From an uncultured Granulosicoccaceae bacterium (GTDB taxonomy: Bacteria > Pseudomonadota > Gammaproteobacteria > Granulosicoccales > Granulosicoccaceae): 64,000 nt of DNA. Under the pieces are notes generated by a model. It had not been told where the DNA came from. It did no database searches and saw only the letters and a program-made list of their open reading frames with translations. The position numbers and the translations under genes are program-made. The stretch is from NCBI GenBank assembly GCA_937981955.1, contig CALJNA010000048.1, forward strand, positions 62,001 through 126,000. The letters are read 5' to 3'. This document shows positions 63,305 through 64,000 of the stretch, piece by piece (positions within the stretch are counted from its first letter, which is position 1; the number at the start of each line of letters is the position of its first letter).

Positions 63305-64000
63305 ATGTCAAAGAATAAAACAGAAAGAGCCAGATTATCGGTATCGAGGCGCCAGCGCTCAACACCGTTCACACCCAGAATTGAAACGTTGGGTGTCTCT
63401 GATTATTCCATTGTGAATCACACCATCTTACCTAAAGGGTTTGGCCGCAGCGTAGAGGAAGACTATTGGCACTTGCGTGAGCACGTGCAAATGTGGGATG
63501 TCAGCTGCCAAAGACAAGTAGAAATTAAAGGACCGGATGCCGCGCTGTTATTGCAGAGAATGACACCAAGGGATCTACGCGATGTGCAACCGGGTCAATG
63601 CATGTATGCACCTATCATCGATGAACACGCGGGAATGCTCAATGATCCAGTCATACTGATTTTGGACTATGATCATTTTTGGTTGTCCATTGCTGACTCC
63701 GATTTGTTGCTATGGACGAAGGGGCTAGCCGTGGCTTATGGACTTAATGTTGAGATTGATGAGCCGGATGTCTCGCCGCTAGCCGTGCAGGGACCGCGTG
63801 CGGATGATCTTGTAGCTAAGGTGTTTGGTGATGCTGTACGCAGCATCCGTTTTTTTAAGTTTGAAAAGCTTGACTTTGATGGCCATGAATTAGTGGTTGC
63901 CCGCACCGGTTATAGTAGACAGGGCGGCTTTGAAATTTATCTCAACGATTCTTCTTTGGGTCTGGCGTTATGGGACGCCCTCTGGGATGCCGGTGAAAAT
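63305..64000 (+). CDS. dmdA: DMSP demethylase-like aminomethyltransferase-family protein (partial, runs off right edge)
   Basis: The first 232 residues of a GcvT/aminomethyltransferase-fold protein are visible. The pattern closely follows dimethylsulfoniopropionate demethylase DmdA: VNHTILPKGFGRSVEEDYWH, VQMWDVSCQRQVEIKGPDA, LLQRMTPRDLRDVQPGQCMY, MLNDPVILI, FWLSIADSDLLLWTKGLA and ARTGYSRQGGFEIY. DmdA moves a methyl group from DMSP to tetrahydrofolate. The gene continues past the window. Start ATG at 63305 overlaps a short frame at 63292 that has the better ribosome site. A methanethiol oxidase gene nearby supports DMSP sulfur metabolism. Other relatives of this fold act on N-methylated glycines. 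Confidence 0.78.
   Translation, partial: MSKNKTERARLSVSRRQRSTPFTPRIETLGVSDYSIVNHTILPKGFGRSVEEDYWHLREHVQMWDVSCQRQVEIKGPDAALLLQRMTPRDLRDVQPGQCMYAPIIDEHAGMLNDPVILILDYDHFWLSIADSDLLLWTKGLAVAYGLNVEIDEPDVSPLAVQGPRADDLVAKVFGDAVRSIRFFKFEKLDFDGHELVVARTGYSRQGGFEIYLNDSSLGLALWDALWDAGEN

Noticed and set aside
1-64000. tRNA, rRNA, prophage, insertion sequence or integron signals
   Set aside because: No cloverleaf-like or rRNA sequence, transposase, integrase or terminal inverted repeat was recognised on reading both strands.

Overview
The window looks like chromosomal DNA of an aerobic, heterotrophic, probably marine gammaproteobacterium. GC content is moderate. The genes form many short metabolic operons, and there are several exported proteins carrying CHRD, spondin and fibronectin-like modules. 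A DMSP-demethylase-type gene lies close to a SELENBP1-type methanethiol oxidase. A Granulosicoccus-like lineage would fit, but this is inference from gene content. I see no rRNA, tRNA, CRISPR array, prophage or insertion sequence.

Layout. Positions 1-8.2 kb hold a speD-GNAT pair, a spondin/Fn3 exported protein, a YugP-type membrane protease, diaminopropionate ammonia-lyase, an ArsR-SRPBCC pair, an XRE-membrane protein pair and a CHRD/spondin lipoprotein. Positions 8.4-15.9 kb are a tightly coupled seven-gene catabolic operon (GntR, DapA-like, ALDH, MttB-like methyltransferase, FAD oxidoreductase, two SDRs). Positions 16-19 kb hold matB divergent from a TauD-like dioxygenase and phhB. Positions 19.1-21.6 kb hold a cupin, a guanidinopropionase-type ureohydrolase, Rof and a DUF924 protein. 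Positions 21.9-28.6 kb carry carboxylic-acid metabolism (IlvD/Edd, PrpF/GalD type, TauE, a ThDP enzyme, a D-2-hydroxyacid dehydrogenase). Positions 28.6-36.6 kb are rich in exported or surface proteins (Fn3-like proteins, PQQ sugar dehydrogenase), with an astacin-like protease, PrdX and a GFA protein between them. Positions 36.8-41.1 kb hold pyrE and then a polyamine/guanidino catabolic set (acetylpolyamine amidohydrolase, guanidinobutyrase type, class III aminotransferase). Positions 41-52.5 kb hold two EamA exporters, RhlE, a second ThDP enzyme, a repeat protein with a peptidoglycan-binding end, PaaZ, a class V aminotransferase and an SDR. Positions 52.7-58.7 kb are a sugar ABC transporter operon ending in a DUF4432 epimerase-like gene. 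Positions 58.8-64 kb hold YqhA, methanethiol oxidase, a CoA-binding protein, a 2Fe-2S ferredoxin, RraA, a transthyretin-like protein and the start of a DmdA-like gene that runs off the right edge.

How the genes work together. The strongest unit is the 8.4-15.9 kb operon: five of its six junctions are 4-base start/stop overlaps, and its own GntR gene comes first. Its content suggests demethylation and then oxidation of an N-methylated amino acid or betaine. A GntR-type palindrome also lies between matB and the dioxygenase gene, which may tie those two genes to the same regulator. At the right end, DmdA-like demethylation would feed methanethiol to the SELENBP1-type oxidase. Most convergent gene ends are closed by long hairpins (5785-5836, 23854-23885, 28603-28627).
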